Of a DNA stretch of 64,000 nt, positions 8,146 to 17,416 are shown piece by piece (the first letter of the stretch is position 1; the number at the start of each line of letters is the position of its first letter). The position numbers and the translations under genes are program-made. The stretch is taken from NCBI GenBank assembly GCA_934177545.1, contig CAKPPI010000001.1, positions 1 to 64,000 on the forward strand, read 5' to 3'. The stretch comes from an uncultured Bacilli bacterium (GTDB lineage: Bacteria; Bacillota_I; Bacilli_A; RF39; UBA660). Under the pieces are notes generated by a model that had not been told where the DNA came from, did no database searches, and worked only from the letters and a program-made list of their open reading frames with translations.

Positions 8146-9300
8146 ATGGAAAATATATTTGAAATAAATGATACTAATATGATAGCAATGAAACTACTTC
8201 ATTATTTTATAACTGAAAGAAATTATACTCCCATAATTCTAAATGGAGTAGAAGATGAAATTTGGTTAGAAAACTTAGATGAAGACTGTGAAATAGTAAG
8301 AATCGTTTTGCATCATATTCATAATGATGAACAATATAAATTTGATGTTTTTAAGACTAATCGAATTGTGAAAAAGATAAAAGCGAAAACATTTTCTTTT
8401 AAGTTAAATACACTAAGTATCTTTCTAAATCTAGGAAGTAGTGTTGATCTTAGTAAAGAATTACCAAAGAATGGAGTAGCTACTTGTGTAACTGATGAAA
8501 AAGATGTTAAAAAAGATAAGTTGTTACTAGCGACTTATCCTGACATATATAAAAATATTTCTAGAAATAAAGAAAAAGGAGCAGATTTGTTTATTAAGAT
8601 AACAGATGAGATTAATGAACATAATCATAGAGATCAAAAGCAGATGGATAAAGTATTTAGACCGAAGAAACCGATTATCACTTATCTTTTAGTTCTTATA
8701 AATGTACTATTATTTGTAGTGCCTGCTCTACTTGGACAGACAGATAATATCTTTAGAGAACTAGCTGTCTTTGGACCATATATTAGACAAGGTGAATATT
8801 ATAGATTAATAACAGGTACCTTTATTCATGCTAATATTGCTCACTTAATATTTAATATGTATGCTTTGTGGATAATTGGTATTCAACTTGAGAGTTTTCT
8901 TGGTAAATGGAAATACTTACTCATCTATTTATTTAGTGGTTTAACAGCTTCCTTGATGTCCATAACTTTCCATAATACAACCGTAAGTGTGGGAGCCAGT
9001 GGAGCCATCTTTGGTTTACTTGGAGCTATGTTATACTTTGGCTATCACTACCGAGTTTACTTAGGAACTGTTATTAAAAGTCAGATAGTACCATTGATAG
9101 TTTTAAACTTAGGTTTAGGATTTTTAGTACCAGGAATTGATAATGCTGCTCATATTGGCGGATTAATCGGGGGAGTATTAATGATGATGGCAACAGGAGT
9201 TGACTATAAAAGTGCTACTTTTGAAAAGGTAAATGGAGTAATAGTTTCTATTCTTTATTTAGCATTCTTAATTTATATGGGAATATTCTATATTCATTAG
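8146..9300 (+). CDS. Rhomboid-family intramembrane serine protease
   Basis: A 384-residue protein. The first ~175 residues are a soluble domain with no recognised family; residues about 176-384 are a six- or seven-segment rhomboid core. The catalytic Ser is S285 in GASGAIFG, and the partner His is H336 in AAHIGG. HANIAHLIFNMYALW supplies the conserved HxxxN region. The layout resembles GluP-type rhomboids with an N-terminal cytosolic extension. Substrates are unknown. It has its own promoter and is followed 14 bases later by proS, with which it may be co-transcribed. Confidence 0.92.
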   Translation: MENIFEINDTNMIAMKLLHYFITERNYTPIILNGVEDEIWLENLDEDCEIVRIVLHHIHNDEQYKFDVFKTNRIVKKIKAKTFSFKLNTLSIFLNLGSSVDLSKELPKNGVATCVTDEKDVKKDKLLLATYPDIYKNISRNKEKGADLFIKITDEINEHNHRDQKQMDKVFRPKKPIITYLLVLINVLLFVVPALLGQTDNIFRELAVFGPYIRQGEYYRLITGTFIHANIAHLIFNMYALWIIGIQLESFLGKWKYLLIYLFSGLTASLMSITFHNTTVSVGASGAIFGLLGAMLYFGYHYRVYLGTVIKSQIVPLIVLNLGLGFLVPGIDNAAHIGGLIGGVLMMMATGVDYKSATFEKVNGVIVSILYLAFLIYMGIFYIH

Positions 9301-9314
9301 AAAGGGAAAAAATT

Positions 9315-10739
9315 ATGAAAAATGAAAAAATAACAGAAAGAGATAAAGATTTTGCTAAGTGGTATACTGATGTTGTAAAAGCTGCCCATCTTGCTACTTA
9401 TTCAAGTGTTAAAGGATGTATTATTTTTGAACCTAATGGTTATGCTTTATGGGAAGAAATTCAAAAAAATTTAGATAGAATGTTTAAAGAAACTGGTCAT
9501 AGAAATGTTTATATGCCTTTATTAATACCTAAGTCTTTATTAGAAAAAGAAGGAGAATTAGTAGAAGGATTTGCTCCTGAAGTAGCTTGGGTTACTAAAG
9601 GTGGGCAAAAAGAGTTAGAAGAACCATTATGTGTTAGACCTACTAGTGAGACATTATTTAGTGATTACTATCATGAAGTGGTTAAAAGCTATCGTGATCT
9701 TCCACTTAAATATAATCAGTGGTGTAGTGTTTTTCGTTGGGAAAAGGAGACAAGACCATTTTTAAGGAGTCGTGAGTTTTTATGGCAAGAAGGACACACT
9801 GTTCATGAAACTAGTGAAGAAGCTGAAGAAGAAACTAAAAGAATGCTTGGTATTTATGAAAAACTATTTAAAGAATATTTAGCTATTCCAGTTATTACGG
9901 GTAAGAAAACTGAAAAAGAAAAATTTGCTGGAGCAGAATATAGTTTGACAGTAGAAGCTTTAATGTATAATGGAGTAGCTCTTCAATCTGGAACTAGTCA
10001 CTATTTTGGAGATAAGTTTGCTAAAGCATATGATATTACTTTTAAAGATCGAAATAATAAAGATAGTTATTGTTATCAAACATCATGGGGTGTTACTACT
10101 AGAATGATTGGAGCTTTAATTATGGTTCATAGTGATGACTTTGGTTTAGTATTACCACCAAAAATAGCACCAGTTAAAGTAGCAATTATTAAAATAGGTG
10201 ATAGTGATAAAGTTAATACTAAGATAGATGAAATAGTAGATGCTTTAAAAGCCAAAGAAATAAGCTATATGGTAGATGATTCAGAAAAAAGTCCAGGCTT
10301 TAAGTTTGCAGAAGCGGAAGTTAATGGAATACCAGTTCGCATTGAAGTGGGTGAACGTGATCTAAATGCTAATAAAATAGTTCTAGCAAGAAGAGATACT
10401 AGAGAAAAAATCACTTGTGAAGCAGATAGTGATATAGCCTCTACTGTTAGTGATTTATTAGATACTATTCAAAAAGATATGTATCAAAGAGCCTTAGAAC
10501 GAAGAGAAAAACTAACCTTTGAAGCTCATAATCTAGATGATGTTAGAAAGATAATGGATACTCAACCTGGTTTTATTAAAGCTATGTGGTGTGGAGATGA
10601 AGCGTGTGAGTTGAAAATGAAAGAAATAAAAGGAACTAAGTCTCGTTGTATCTTAGAAGATGAAAAGAAAATAGATGATAAATGCGTTGTATGTGGAAAA
10701 GACGCTAAACACTTAGTAGTATGGGGTATTCAGTATTAG
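9315..10739 (+). CDS. proS: Prolyl-tRNA synthetase, archaeal/eukaryotic type
   Basis: Charges tRNA-Pro with proline. Class II synthetase of 474 residues with the short architecture that lacks the bacterial INS editing insertion. Family blocks are FAKWYTDVVKAAHLA, RPTSETLFSDYY, FRWEKETRPFLRSREFLWQEGHT and ALQSGTSHYFGDKFAKAYDI. The C-terminal zinc-binding-type domain has Cys residues in MWCGDEACE and DDKCVVCGKD and ends in Tyr, as is typical of this type. Start ATG has AAAGGG upstream. No T-box precedes it, unlike the other synthetases in the window. Confidence 0.97.
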   Translation: MKNEKITERDKDFAKWYTDVVKAAHLATYSSVKGCIIFEPNGYALWEEIQKNLDRMFKETGHRNVYMPLLIPKSLLEKEGELVEGFAPEVAWVTKGGQKELEEPLCVRPTSETLFSDYYHEVVKSYRDLPLKYNQWCSVFRWEKETRPFLRSREFLWQEGHTVHETSEEAEEETKRMLGIYEKLFKEYLAIPVITGKKTEKEKFAGAEYSLTVEALMYNGVALQSGTSHYFGDKFAKAYDITFKDRNNKDSYCYQTSWGVTTRMIGALIMVHSDDFGLVLPPKIAPVKVAIIKIGDSDKVNTKIDEIVDALKAKEISYMVDDSEKSPGFKFAEAEVNGIPVRIEVGERDLNANKIVLARRDTREKITCEADSDIASTVSDLLDTIQKDMYQRALERREKLTFEAHNLDDVRKIMDTQPGFIKAMWCGDEACELKMKEIKGTKSRCILEDEKKIDDKCVVCGKDAKHLVVWGIQY

Positions 10740-10791
10740 ATAAATAAAGTGCAACTAGTTTGTGCTTTTACTTTAATTAAAAATAAATTTA

Positions 10792-10800
10792 TGATATATT
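10792..10800 (+). promoter_or_regulatory. Extended -10 promoter
   Basis: TGATATATT is a TGN + TATATT element 18 bases before the next gene. An imperfect hairpin at about 10747-10776 could end proS transcription. Confidence 0.4.
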
Positions 10801-10817
10801 AGCTTCGGGAGGTGTTT

Positions 10818-11015
10818 ATGGGATATATTGTTAAAAATACAACACAAGATAATGATACAAATAACTTGGAAATAGGTAATAATGTATATATACCAAAGAC
10901 AAAAGAAAAAGGAATTATTGTCTTAAAGATTGGTAATCTTTATCAAGTTAAAACAGAAGATGGAAAAGTAAGATCATACTTAGCAGATGAATTAGAAGGA
11001 CAAATAAATGAATAA
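10818..11015 (+). CDS. Small conserved-looking protein of unknown function
   Basis: The 65-residue protein has a likely ATG start at 10818 behind GGGAGGTG; a GTG at 10812 lies in that ribosome site and is less likely. The core, IGNNVYIPKTKEKGIIVLKIGNLYQV followed by a conserved-looking SYLADELE, reads like a small SH3/KOW-type beta barrel. The next gene starts 8 bases before its stop, so translation is coupled to the acyltransferase. No function is assigned. Confidence 0.6.
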   Translation: MGYIVKNTTQDNDTNNLEIGNNVYIPKTKEKGIIVLKIGNLYQVKTEDGKVRSYLADELEGQINE

Positions 11016-11976
11016 TAAGATAATACTACCTTATAATATAGAAAAGAAAATGAGCATAGCATTAAGAAAAGAATATTATAAAGATTTAAAAAGATACTGT
11101 ATTGATAATGTAGTACCTAATATTAATAATTATTCTTTTGGACAAAAAGTAGTTACTAACTTATATATGAAAGATTTTTATAATGAAAGATTAGAGTTAG
11201 AAGGAGTAGAAAACCTTGATATGAATCAAGCAATATTCCTTTGTAATCATTCAACTGCTCATGATATATTTTCAATGTATAATATAATGGAAAGACTAAA
11301 GAGAAAGACAACTGTAATGGTTGCCACTGACTGCTTAAATCCTTTCTCTATCGCTACCTTTAAACTAGCAGATGCTACCTTTTTAGATAGAAATAGTAAA
11401 AAGTCAGCTAATAATAGTATTTTACTAGCTTCAGCTAAAGTGTTAAATGGTAAAAATTTAGTAATATTTGGAGAAGCAACCTGGAACTTACATCCTTTTA
11501 AATTAATGCATGATATTAAAAAAGGTGGAACAATGATTTCAGCTATAACTAGTGTCCCTGTTGTTCCAACTATCTTAGAGTATATAGAAGAATCAAGGCT
11601 TTGTGATAAAGAACTTGATTTATATAAAAAAATAATAGTTAGATTTGGTAAACCATTATCAATAAACAGTAGTGACGACATAATTATTAAGACATTAGAA
11701 ATTCAAGCAGAAATGGAGAAAATGCGAAGAGAAATTTGGCAAGATAATGGAGTTAATAGAACTTCTTTATCCGATATTGATCAAGATATTTATCTAAATC
11801 ATACTTATCAAAAGAAATATAAAGCCTTTGGCTTCACATATGACTCTTTAAAAGAAGAGAAATTCTTAAGAAGTAATGATGGTAGTAAAATAGAAAATGA
11901 ATATTGTTTAGATGAAAATAATAAACTAGTACCAGGTATTACTCCTAAGAAAAAAATATTAAAACTAAGTAACTAA
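11008..11976 (+). CDS. PlsC-like acyltransferase domain protein
   Basis: A 322-residue protein with the glycerolphosphate acyltransferase motif NHSTAHD (N80-D86, matching HxxxxD) and a later block IFGEATWNLHP in the place of the usual (F/V)PEGT. This suggests transfer of an acyl chain to a lipid or surface acceptor. The altered second motif means the acceptor may not be 1-acyl-glycerol-3-phosphate. The C-terminal ~100 residues have no recognised domain. There is no strong membrane segment. It is coupled to the upstream small protein and ends in a terminator that includes its stop codon. Confidence 0.75.
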   Translation: MNNKIILPYNIEKKMSIALRKEYYKDLKRYCIDNVVPNINNYSFGQKVVTNLYMKDFYNERLELEGVENLDMNQAIFLCNHSTAHDIFSMYNIMERLKRKTTVMVATDCLNPFSIATFKLADATFLDRNSKKSANNSILLASAKVLNGKNLVIFGEATWNLHPFKLMHDIKKGGTMISAITSVPVVPTILEYIEESRLCDKELDLYKKIIVRFGKPLSINSSDDIIIKTLEIQAEMEKMRREIWQDNGVNRTSLSDIDQDIYLNHTYQKKYKAFGFTYDSLKEEKFLRSNDGSKIENEYCLDENNKLVPGITPKKKILKLSN

Positions 11977-11999
11977 CCCTATGATTAGTTGCTTTTTTT
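11969..11999 (+). terminator. Intrinsic terminator after the acyltransferase gene
   Basis: GTAACTAA and TTAGTTGC form an 8-bp stem followed by T7. The stop codon lies in the left arm. Confidence 0.85.
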
Positions 12000-12001
12000 G
12001 A

Positions 12002-12030
12002 TTGTTACCTAAATAATTTTGTGATATACT
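12002..12030 (+). promoter_or_regulatory. Promoter of the histidine kinase operon
   Basis: TTGTTA (12002-12007), a 17-base spacer and TATACT (12025-12030) with an upstream TGA making an extended -10. Confidence 0.7.
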
Positions 12031-12057
12031 CTTATTGTTAAGGTAGGTGGTAGAGTT

Positions 12058-13887
12058 TTGAGCAGTATGTACTTTACAATTAGTGGCTTATTTTGTATAG
12101 TGCTATTAATGATACTATTCTTTTCTAAAAGTAGAATAGATAGTAAAGAAACTAAACTATATGGTTTTATGCTACTTAGTAGTTTCTTTGATGTAATTTT
12201 AGTATTAGCAGAGCTTACAATAACTTATTATTTCCTAGATGATGTTAATATGTATTTAGTAAAAGGATTAAATAAAATAGACTTTATTCATTATATAATG
12301 TGGCCGACATTACTTAGTCTATATACAATTTATGTTACCTATCTAGATGAAGAAAAATATAATAAAGCGAAAAAGATATTCTTAACTATAGATATAATTG
12401 CTATTCTTATCGAGTTTATGTTACCAATTAATATAATATCTAATAAAGAAGCAATGGGAGTTACAGGTATTGGACCAACCTTTGTTTTTCTAATATCTTC
12501 TTTCTATGTAATAGTAAATATAATTATTTTAATAAAGAATTATAAGAAAATTAAGAATAAAAAAAATCTTCCATTTCTTTTCTTTCTTATCTTTATAATA
12601 ATAGCTATGCTACTTAGAGTTTATAATCCAACATTAATAGTAATACCAGCTATAATTGTTTATATTAATATGATAATGTATTTTACAATTGAAAACCCTG
12701 ATGTTAAACTGATAGAAGAGATTAATATAGCTAAAGAGTCAGCTATTAAAGCTAGTAATGCTAAGACTGAATTCTTATCAAATATGTCTCATGAGATAAG
12801 AACACCACTTAATGCGATAGTTGGGTTTTCAGAAGCTTTACAAAGTGATGAGAGAATACCAGTAGAGACTAAGGAAGATATTAAGAATATAGTAATGGCT
12901 AGTGATAGTTTATTAGAAATAGTAAATGGTATATTAGATATTTCTAAGATAGAAGCTGATAAATTAGAAATTATTAATACAACTTATTCACCTAGAAAAA
13001 TATTTGATGAATTAGTAGTATTAACTAGAGGAAGACTTGGATTTGAGAAACAAATAGAATTTAGAACAAGTTTTAGTAGTGATATACCAACTACTTTGTA
13101 TGGAGATTATGCAAGAGTAAAACAAATAGTTTTAAACTTATTAACTAATGCTGTTAAGTATACTAATGAAGGATATATTAGTTTTACGGTAGAATGTGTT
13201 AATATAAATAAAGATTTATGTAGATTAATTATTTCTGTTGAAGATAGTGGTATAGGAATTAAAAAAGATAAAATAGATAAATTATTTACTAAATTTGAAC
13301 GCCTTGATGAAGAGAAAAATATTACTATTGAAGGTACTGGTCTTGGACTTGCTATTACTAAAAAACTAGTTGAATTAATGCATGGGAAGATGGTAGTTCA
13401 AAGTATCTATGGTAAAGGAAGTAAGTTTACTGTATCACTTGATCAAAAGATAGTTGCTACTAAAGAAAAAGAAGAAATTAAAGAAAAAACAGTAGTAAAA
13501 GGTAACTATAAAGGAAAAAGAGTTTTAGTAGTAGACGATAATAAACTTAATCTAAAAGTAGCAGAAAGACTATTAAGAGAGTATAATTTATTTGTAGATG
13601 AAGTAGCAAGTGGATTTGATGCTATAGATAGAATTAATATGGGAGTACCTTATAATCTAATCCTAATGGATGATATGATGCCTAAGATGAGTGGGTGTGA
13701 AACTTTAAAAGAATTAAAGAAGAATAAAGACTTTCATACTAAGATAGTGGCACTAACTGCTAATGCTATTTCTGGAATGAGAGAAAAATACTTAAGTGTT
13801 GGTTTTGATGATTATTTAGCTAAACCAATAAAAAAAGAAGAGTTAGAAGTTATTTTAGATAAATATTTAAAGGAGGATAAGAAATGA
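12058..13887 (+). CDS. Hybrid sensor histidine kinase with membrane input domain and receiver
   Basis: A 609-residue signalling protein. Residues 1-215 hold about seven membrane segments with short loops, so the signal is probably sensed in or near the membrane. Then HisKA with NMSHEIRTPLNAIVGF (phosphorylated H245), a HATPase with NLLTNAVKYT, DSGIGI and GTGLGL boxes, and a C-terminal receiver with VVDDN and phospho-acceptor D538 in LILMDDMMP. The TTG start at 12058 is chosen because AGGTGG lies 7 bases upstream; ATG 12067 would be too far. It overlaps the Hpt-receiver gene by 4 bases. The ligand is unknown. Confidence 0.92.
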   Translation: MSSMYFTISGLFCIVLLMILFFSKSRIDSKETKLYGFMLLSSFFDVILVLAELTITYYFLDDVNMYLVKGLNKIDFIHYIMWPTLLSLYTIYVTYLDEEKYNKAKKIFLTIDIIAILIEFMLPINIISNKEAMGVTGIGPTFVFLISSFYVIVNIIILIKNYKKIKNKKNLPFLFFLIFIIIAMLLRVYNPTLIVIPAIIVYINMIMYFTIENPDVKLIEEINIAKESAIKASNAKTEFLSNMSHEIRTPLNAIVGFSEALQSDERIPVETKEDIKNIVMASDSLLEIVNGILDISKIEADKLEIINTTYSPRKIFDELVVLTRGRLGFEKQIEFRTSFSSDIPTTLYGDYARVKQIVLNLLTNAVKYTNEGYISFTVECVNINKDLCRLIISVEDSGIGIKKDKIDKLFTKFERLDEEKNITIEGTGLGLAITKKLVELMHGKMVVQSIYGKGSKFTVSLDQKIVATKEKEEIKEKTVVKGNYKGKRVLVVDDNKLNLKVAERLLREYNLFVDEVASGFDAIDRINMGVPYNLILMDDMMPKMSGCETLKELKKNKDFHTKIVALTANAISGMREKYLSVGFDDYLAKPIKKEELEVILDKYLKEDKK

Positions 13888-14660
13888 GAGATGTAACACT
13901 ACTAACTAGTAATGGAGTAAATGTAGCTAAAAGCTTAGAATTATTTGGAGATATGACAACTTATGATAGTACCCTAAGTGACTTTTTAGCAGATATTAAT
14001 GAAAAAGAAAATAAAATTAAGGCTTATAAAGAAAGTGGTGATATGGCTAACTATTCTATCTATGTTCATGGTCTAAAGAGTGATGCTAAATACTTTGGAT
14101 TTGATGCTTTAGCAAATTATGCTTATCAACATGAAATGGCTAGTAAAGAAAATAATCTTTACTTTGTAACAGAACACTTTGCAGAGTTAATCCTAGAACT
14201 AGATAGAATTGTACACTTAGTAAAACAATATTTAGGACTAGAAAGTGCTGGAGTACAAACTACTATTGTAACCCCTAAAAAAGATAGAGCTTTAATAGTA
14301 GTAGATGATTCAGCAGTTATTAAAAACTTTGTTTTAAAAATATTTGATCAACAGTTTGAAGTTTTAATGGCAGGAGATGGAGAAGAAGCCTTAAAAATGA
14401 TAAATAATGCAAATGGTCAAAAAATAGTAGGAATGTTGCTTGACCTTAATATGCCAAACGTTGATGGATTCCAGGTATTAGAATACTTTAAAGACAACAA
14501 TTTATTTGATTCTATTCCTGTATCAATAATTACCGGAGTAGGGGACAATACTTTGGTAGCTAAAGCTTTTGAATATCCAATCGTTGATATTATTAGAAAA
14601 CCATTCAATGAAAGAGACATAAAAGCAGTAGTAGAAAAAACAATTCAATATGCTCACTAA
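13884..14660 (+). CDS. Hpt-receiver phosphorelay protein
   Basis: A 258-residue partner of the hybrid kinase, translated through an ATGA overlap behind AAAGGAGG. The N-terminal half is an Hpt domain with phosphorylatable H62 in YVHGLKSDAKYFG. The C-terminal half is a receiver with VVDDS and acceptor D187 in LLLDLNMP. This gives a His245-Asp538-His62-Asp187 relay on two polypeptides. There is no DNA-binding or enzymatic output domain, so the final effector must be another protein or a protein-protein interaction. It is followed by a promoter for the next transcript. Confidence 0.88.
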   Translation: MRDVTLLTSNGVNVAKSLELFGDMTTYDSTLSDFLADINEKENKIKAYKESGDMANYSIYVHGLKSDAKYFGFDALANYAYQHEMASKENNLYFVTEHFAELILELDRIVHLVKQYLGLESAGVQTTIVTPKKDRALIVVDDSAVIKNFVLKIFDQQFEVLMAGDGEEALKMINNANGQKIVGMLLDLNMPNVDGFQVLEYFKDNNLFDSIPVSIITGVGDNTLVAKAFEYPIVDIIRKPFNERDIKAVVEKTIQYAH

Positions 14661-14676
14661 AAAAATTAAAAAGAAT

Positions 14677-14706
14677 TTGACATAGTTCGACAAAATGTGT
14701 TATTAT
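14677..14706 (+). promoter_or_regulatory. Strong promoter of structured RNA/T-box region
   Basis: TTGACA (14677-14682), an 18-base spacer and TATTAT (14701-14706) with an upstream TGT. The predicted start (about 14713) falls at the base of the first hairpin of the RNA that follows. Confidence 0.8.
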
Positions 14707-14710
14707 TTTA

Positions 14711-14874
14711 TTGGGAAGTTGGTACAACGATTGAGTATAAACTTGTGCTTATCTTAAAACGATGTGGTATCCATAAATTTTATATCTAGTTGTAAACTTC
14801 CCAACACTTACGTAGTAGGTGTAAAGAGGGAAAAATAGTACTCCGATCATTTTTTCCCTCTTTGTGCCTACTAC
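14711..14874 (+). ncRNA. Candidate structured RNA, family unknown
   Basis: There are two strong hairpins and no ORF. Hairpin 1: TTGGGAAGTT (14711-14720), a GG bulge and TACAAC (14723-14728) pair with GTTGTA plus AACTTCCCAA (14789-14804), giving 16 bp around a ~60-nt inner region. Hairpin 2: GTAGTAGG (14812-14819) and AAAGAGGGAAAAA pair with TTTTTCCCTCTTT and CCTACTAC (to 14874). Signatures of SRP RNA, tmRNA, RNase P or known riboswitches were not recognised. It could be a free RNA or the 5' part of the rnr-thrS leader. Confidence 0.55.
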
Positions 14875-14884
14875 ATTTTAATAT

Positions 14885-15083
14885 GTTTGAGCAGGGGATA
14901 TGATAAAATATCAAACTTATTTAGAGACTTCGTGGCTGGTGAAAACGAAGAAGAAGTATTTTATTACTACCTTTGTGAGTAGAATTATGAAAAGTAATTC
15001 CGGGTGACCGTTATTCTAAATAAAGTAAAACAGTGGATGGTACCGTGTTTATACACTCCTATGATTAATCATAGGAGTTTTTT
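14885..15083 (+). promoter_or_regulatory. T-box leader (threonine) of rnr-thrS
   Basis: Stem I is recognised by AGAGA and the GGCTGGTGAAAA apical region (14934-14945), with TGATAAAAT pairing to ATTTTATTA. The specifier region reads ACT ACC (14966-14971), both Thr codons. The T-box core TGGTACCGTG (about 15038-15046) is followed by terminator ACTCCTATGATTAATCATAG onward (15055-15078) and T5-6. Uncharged tRNA-Thr should favour read-through into rnr and thrS. Confidence 0.88.
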
Positions 15084-15103
15084 GCTTTGTGAGGTATATA
15101 ATT

Positions 15104-17404
15104 ATGATAAAAGAAAGACTTAAAACATATTTTAAAAAGAATAAACAATCTGTTGGAATCAATGAGTTGGCTAAAATATTAAAACTAACTAAAGAAGAGA
15201 AATCTGTTCTTTCTAAAAATTTGTATGAACTTGAAAAAGAAGGAACATTAATACTTACCGAAGACAATAAATATTTGCCAGTAGCAGATGAGTTTTATTT
15301 AAAATGCGGAGTAGTAAAACAGTCTAATAAGGGAAGACTTTATGTTGATTTGAAAAACGGTATACGTATACATCTTTCTGACAAATTTATGGATAAGGTA
15401 AAAGTAGGAGATACCGTATATGTAGAGGAGAAAGAGAAGGAAAATACTAAACATAATAAATATCATGAAGGAAATATTGTAAGAATTGTAAAAGAAACAG
15501 AAGGAGAGAGTCCTTTATCTTTAATGAAAGGAGTGCTTGAAAGAGATTATGATAGTAATAGATTGTTTTTAAAAAAAGATAATCATAAATACTTTGTTAC
15601 AACTGGAAAAACAGCTAGTGCATATCCTCTTGATGTTGTTACTATCTTAGTAAACAATGTTACCAAAGAAGTTGAAGTTAAAGACATAATTGAAAGGAAA
15701 CATAGCAAACATGTTTTTGAATGTATAGAAAATAACGGAGTTAAAAAATGGGCACCAGTTGGTACTGAGTATTTTGAAATAGAAAAAAAACCAAGAGAAG
15801 ATGATCAAGTTGGCAAAAGAGTTTTTGCAAGTTTAATAGAAATTGATGATAAATATACAATAAGTATAGAAAAAGAAATAAGTGCTAAGACTAAGATGGA
15901 AAAAGTAATATTTTCTTCATTGTTAGAACATGGATTTGCTACTTCTTTTTCCAATAAAGCTATTTTAGAAGCCGAAAGAGTATCAAATAAGAAAGATGAT
16001 TTTAAGAGGAGAGATTTATGTGACTTAGAGACTTTTACTATAGATTCGATTTATGCAAAAGATTTGGATGATGCTATTTCTTTAGTGCGAGAGGAAGATA
16101 ATTTTGTATTATATGTATCTATTGCTGATGTATCGTTTTATGTTAGACCAGAAATGAGAGTGTTTGATGAGGCACTTGATAGGGCTACATCGGTTTATCC
16201 TGCTGATACAGTGTCTCCAATGATACCAACTATTTTGTCAAATAATAGTTGTTCACTAAATCCTAATGAAGATAAATATGCACTAACTTTAAAAATAGTT
16301 TTGGACAAAATGGGAAATACTAAGGATTTTGAAATATTTCCAAGTATTATTAAAAGTGATTTGAAGATGAGTTATGAAAAGGTAGATAATTTGTTATTAG
16401 GAAAGGATAAACCATTAGAATATTTATCTCATTATAGAACATTAATAAACATGTATCATTTAGCTAATCTTTTGTTAAATAAGAGATTAGAAAAAGGAAT
16501 GCTAGGATTAGAAGGGATAGATATAAATTTTGATATAGATGATCTTGGTAATCCATTATCTATCAATGAACGGACTAAAGGGCCAGCTGGAATGATTATT
16601 GAAAATTTTATGTTGTTAGCTAACCAAACAGTAGCAGACTATGCCTATTATTTAGGTATACCGTTTGTTTATAGAAATCATGAGGGACCAGATTTTTCTA
16701 AGAAAAAAAGCTTAGAACGAGATCTTAATAGAGTAGATAAGAGAATAAAACATATACCTAATATAGATGATCCTGTTAAGATGCAACAATTTTTCCTGAC
16801 GGTTACTAAAGGAAAAAACGAAGAAGAAGTCAAAATGCTTTCAGAAATATTTATTAAAAATTTTCAAAGAGCATATTATAGTGATCAAAATATTGGGCAC
16901 TACGGATTAGTTATACCAAGATATGCCACATTTACATCGCCGATTAGAAGAGGTAGTGATTTATTAAATCATCTTTTCTTGAATGAAGTTTTAAGATATA
17001 ATGGTAATGATCAAAGTTTAACTGAGATTAAAAGTAGTTTATCAGCAATAACAGAACACTTATCAACTATGCAGGAAGAAGCAGAACAAGTTGAAAATGA
17101 GGTTAATTTCTATTTGTTAAAGAAATATAGTAAAGAATTTAGTGGAGTAGTACTTCCTGCTAGTTTAAACTTCCTGCGAGAAGATATGGCTTATTTAAAA
17201 ACAGATAACTTAATACCAGGTATTATTAATAGGAGTAGTAGATATCAGATTAATACAATAAATGGAACACTATATGATAAGAAGATAGATAAGCTTTATC
17301 ATCTCGGGGATAAGGTAGCAGTAGAAATTAAAGATAAAAAAGCAGTAAGAAATCAAATAACATTTGATTTAGTAGAAAAAGAAAAAATATTGATTAAAAG
17401 ATAG
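15104..17404 (+). CDS. rnr: Ribonuclease R
   Basis: Processive 3'-5' exoribonuclease of the RNase II/R family. ATG 15104 has GAGGT 8 bases upstream, giving 766 residues. Order: N-terminal winged-helix region, cold-shock domains, RNB catalytic domain with AKDLDDAIS (D320, D322 and D323 are metal ligands), YRNHEGP, and SPIRRGSDLLNH, then an S1-like C-terminal domain that looks short. Being first in a Thr T-box operon with thrS is unusual for RNase R. It is followed 12 bases later by thrS. Confidence 0.95.
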   Translation: MIKERLKTYFKKNKQSVGINELAKILKLTKEEKSVLSKNLYELEKEGTLILTEDNKYLPVADEFYLKCGVVKQSNKGRLYVDLKNGIRIHLSDKFMDKVKVGDTVYVEEKEKENTKHNKYHEGNIVRIVKETEGESPLSLMKGVLERDYDSNRLFLKKDNHKYFVTTGKTASAYPLDVVTILVNNVTKEVEVKDIIERKHSKHVFECIENNGVKKWAPVGTEYFEIEKKPREDDQVGKRVFASLIEIDDKYTISIEKEISAKTKMEKVIFSSLLEHGFATSFSNKAILEAERVSNKKDDFKRRDLCDLETFTIDSIYAKDLDDAISLVREEDNFVLYVSIADVSFYVRPEMRVFDEALDRATSVYPADTVSPMIPTILSNNSCSLNPNEDKYALTLKIVLDKMGNTKDFEIFPSIIKSDLKMSYEKVDNLLLGKDKPLEYLSHYRTLINMYHLANLLLNKRLEKGMLGLEGIDINFDIDDLGNPLSINERTKGPAGMIIENFMLLANQTVADYAYYLGIPFVYRNHEGPDFSKKKSLERDLNRVDKRIKHIPNIDDPVKMQQFFLTVTKGKNEEEVKMLSEIFIKNFQRAYYSDQNIGHYGLVIPRYATFTSPIRRGSDLLNHLFLNEVLRYNGNDQSLTEIKSSLSAITEHLSTMQEEAEQVENEVNFYLLKKYSKEFSGVVLPASLNFLREDMAYLKTDNLIPGIINRSSRYQINTINGTLYDKKIDKLYHLGDKVAVEIKDKKAVRNQITFDLVEKEKILIKR

Positions 17405-17416
17405 GAGAGATAAAAA

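Noticed and set aside
12058..14660. Mycoplasma-like code with TGA as Trp
   Set aside because: TGA ends the hybrid kinase gene and hrcA, and a full peptidoglycan pathway is present.
14711..14874. SRP RNA, tmRNA or 6S RNA
   Set aside because: The conserved SRP and tmRNA sequence blocks are absent, and the 5' end closes with position ~14804 rather than with the 3' end as in 6S.
14899..15010. 36-codon ORF starting ATGATAAAATATC
   Set aside because: Inside the Thr T-box stem I and specifier region, whose pairing explains the bases.
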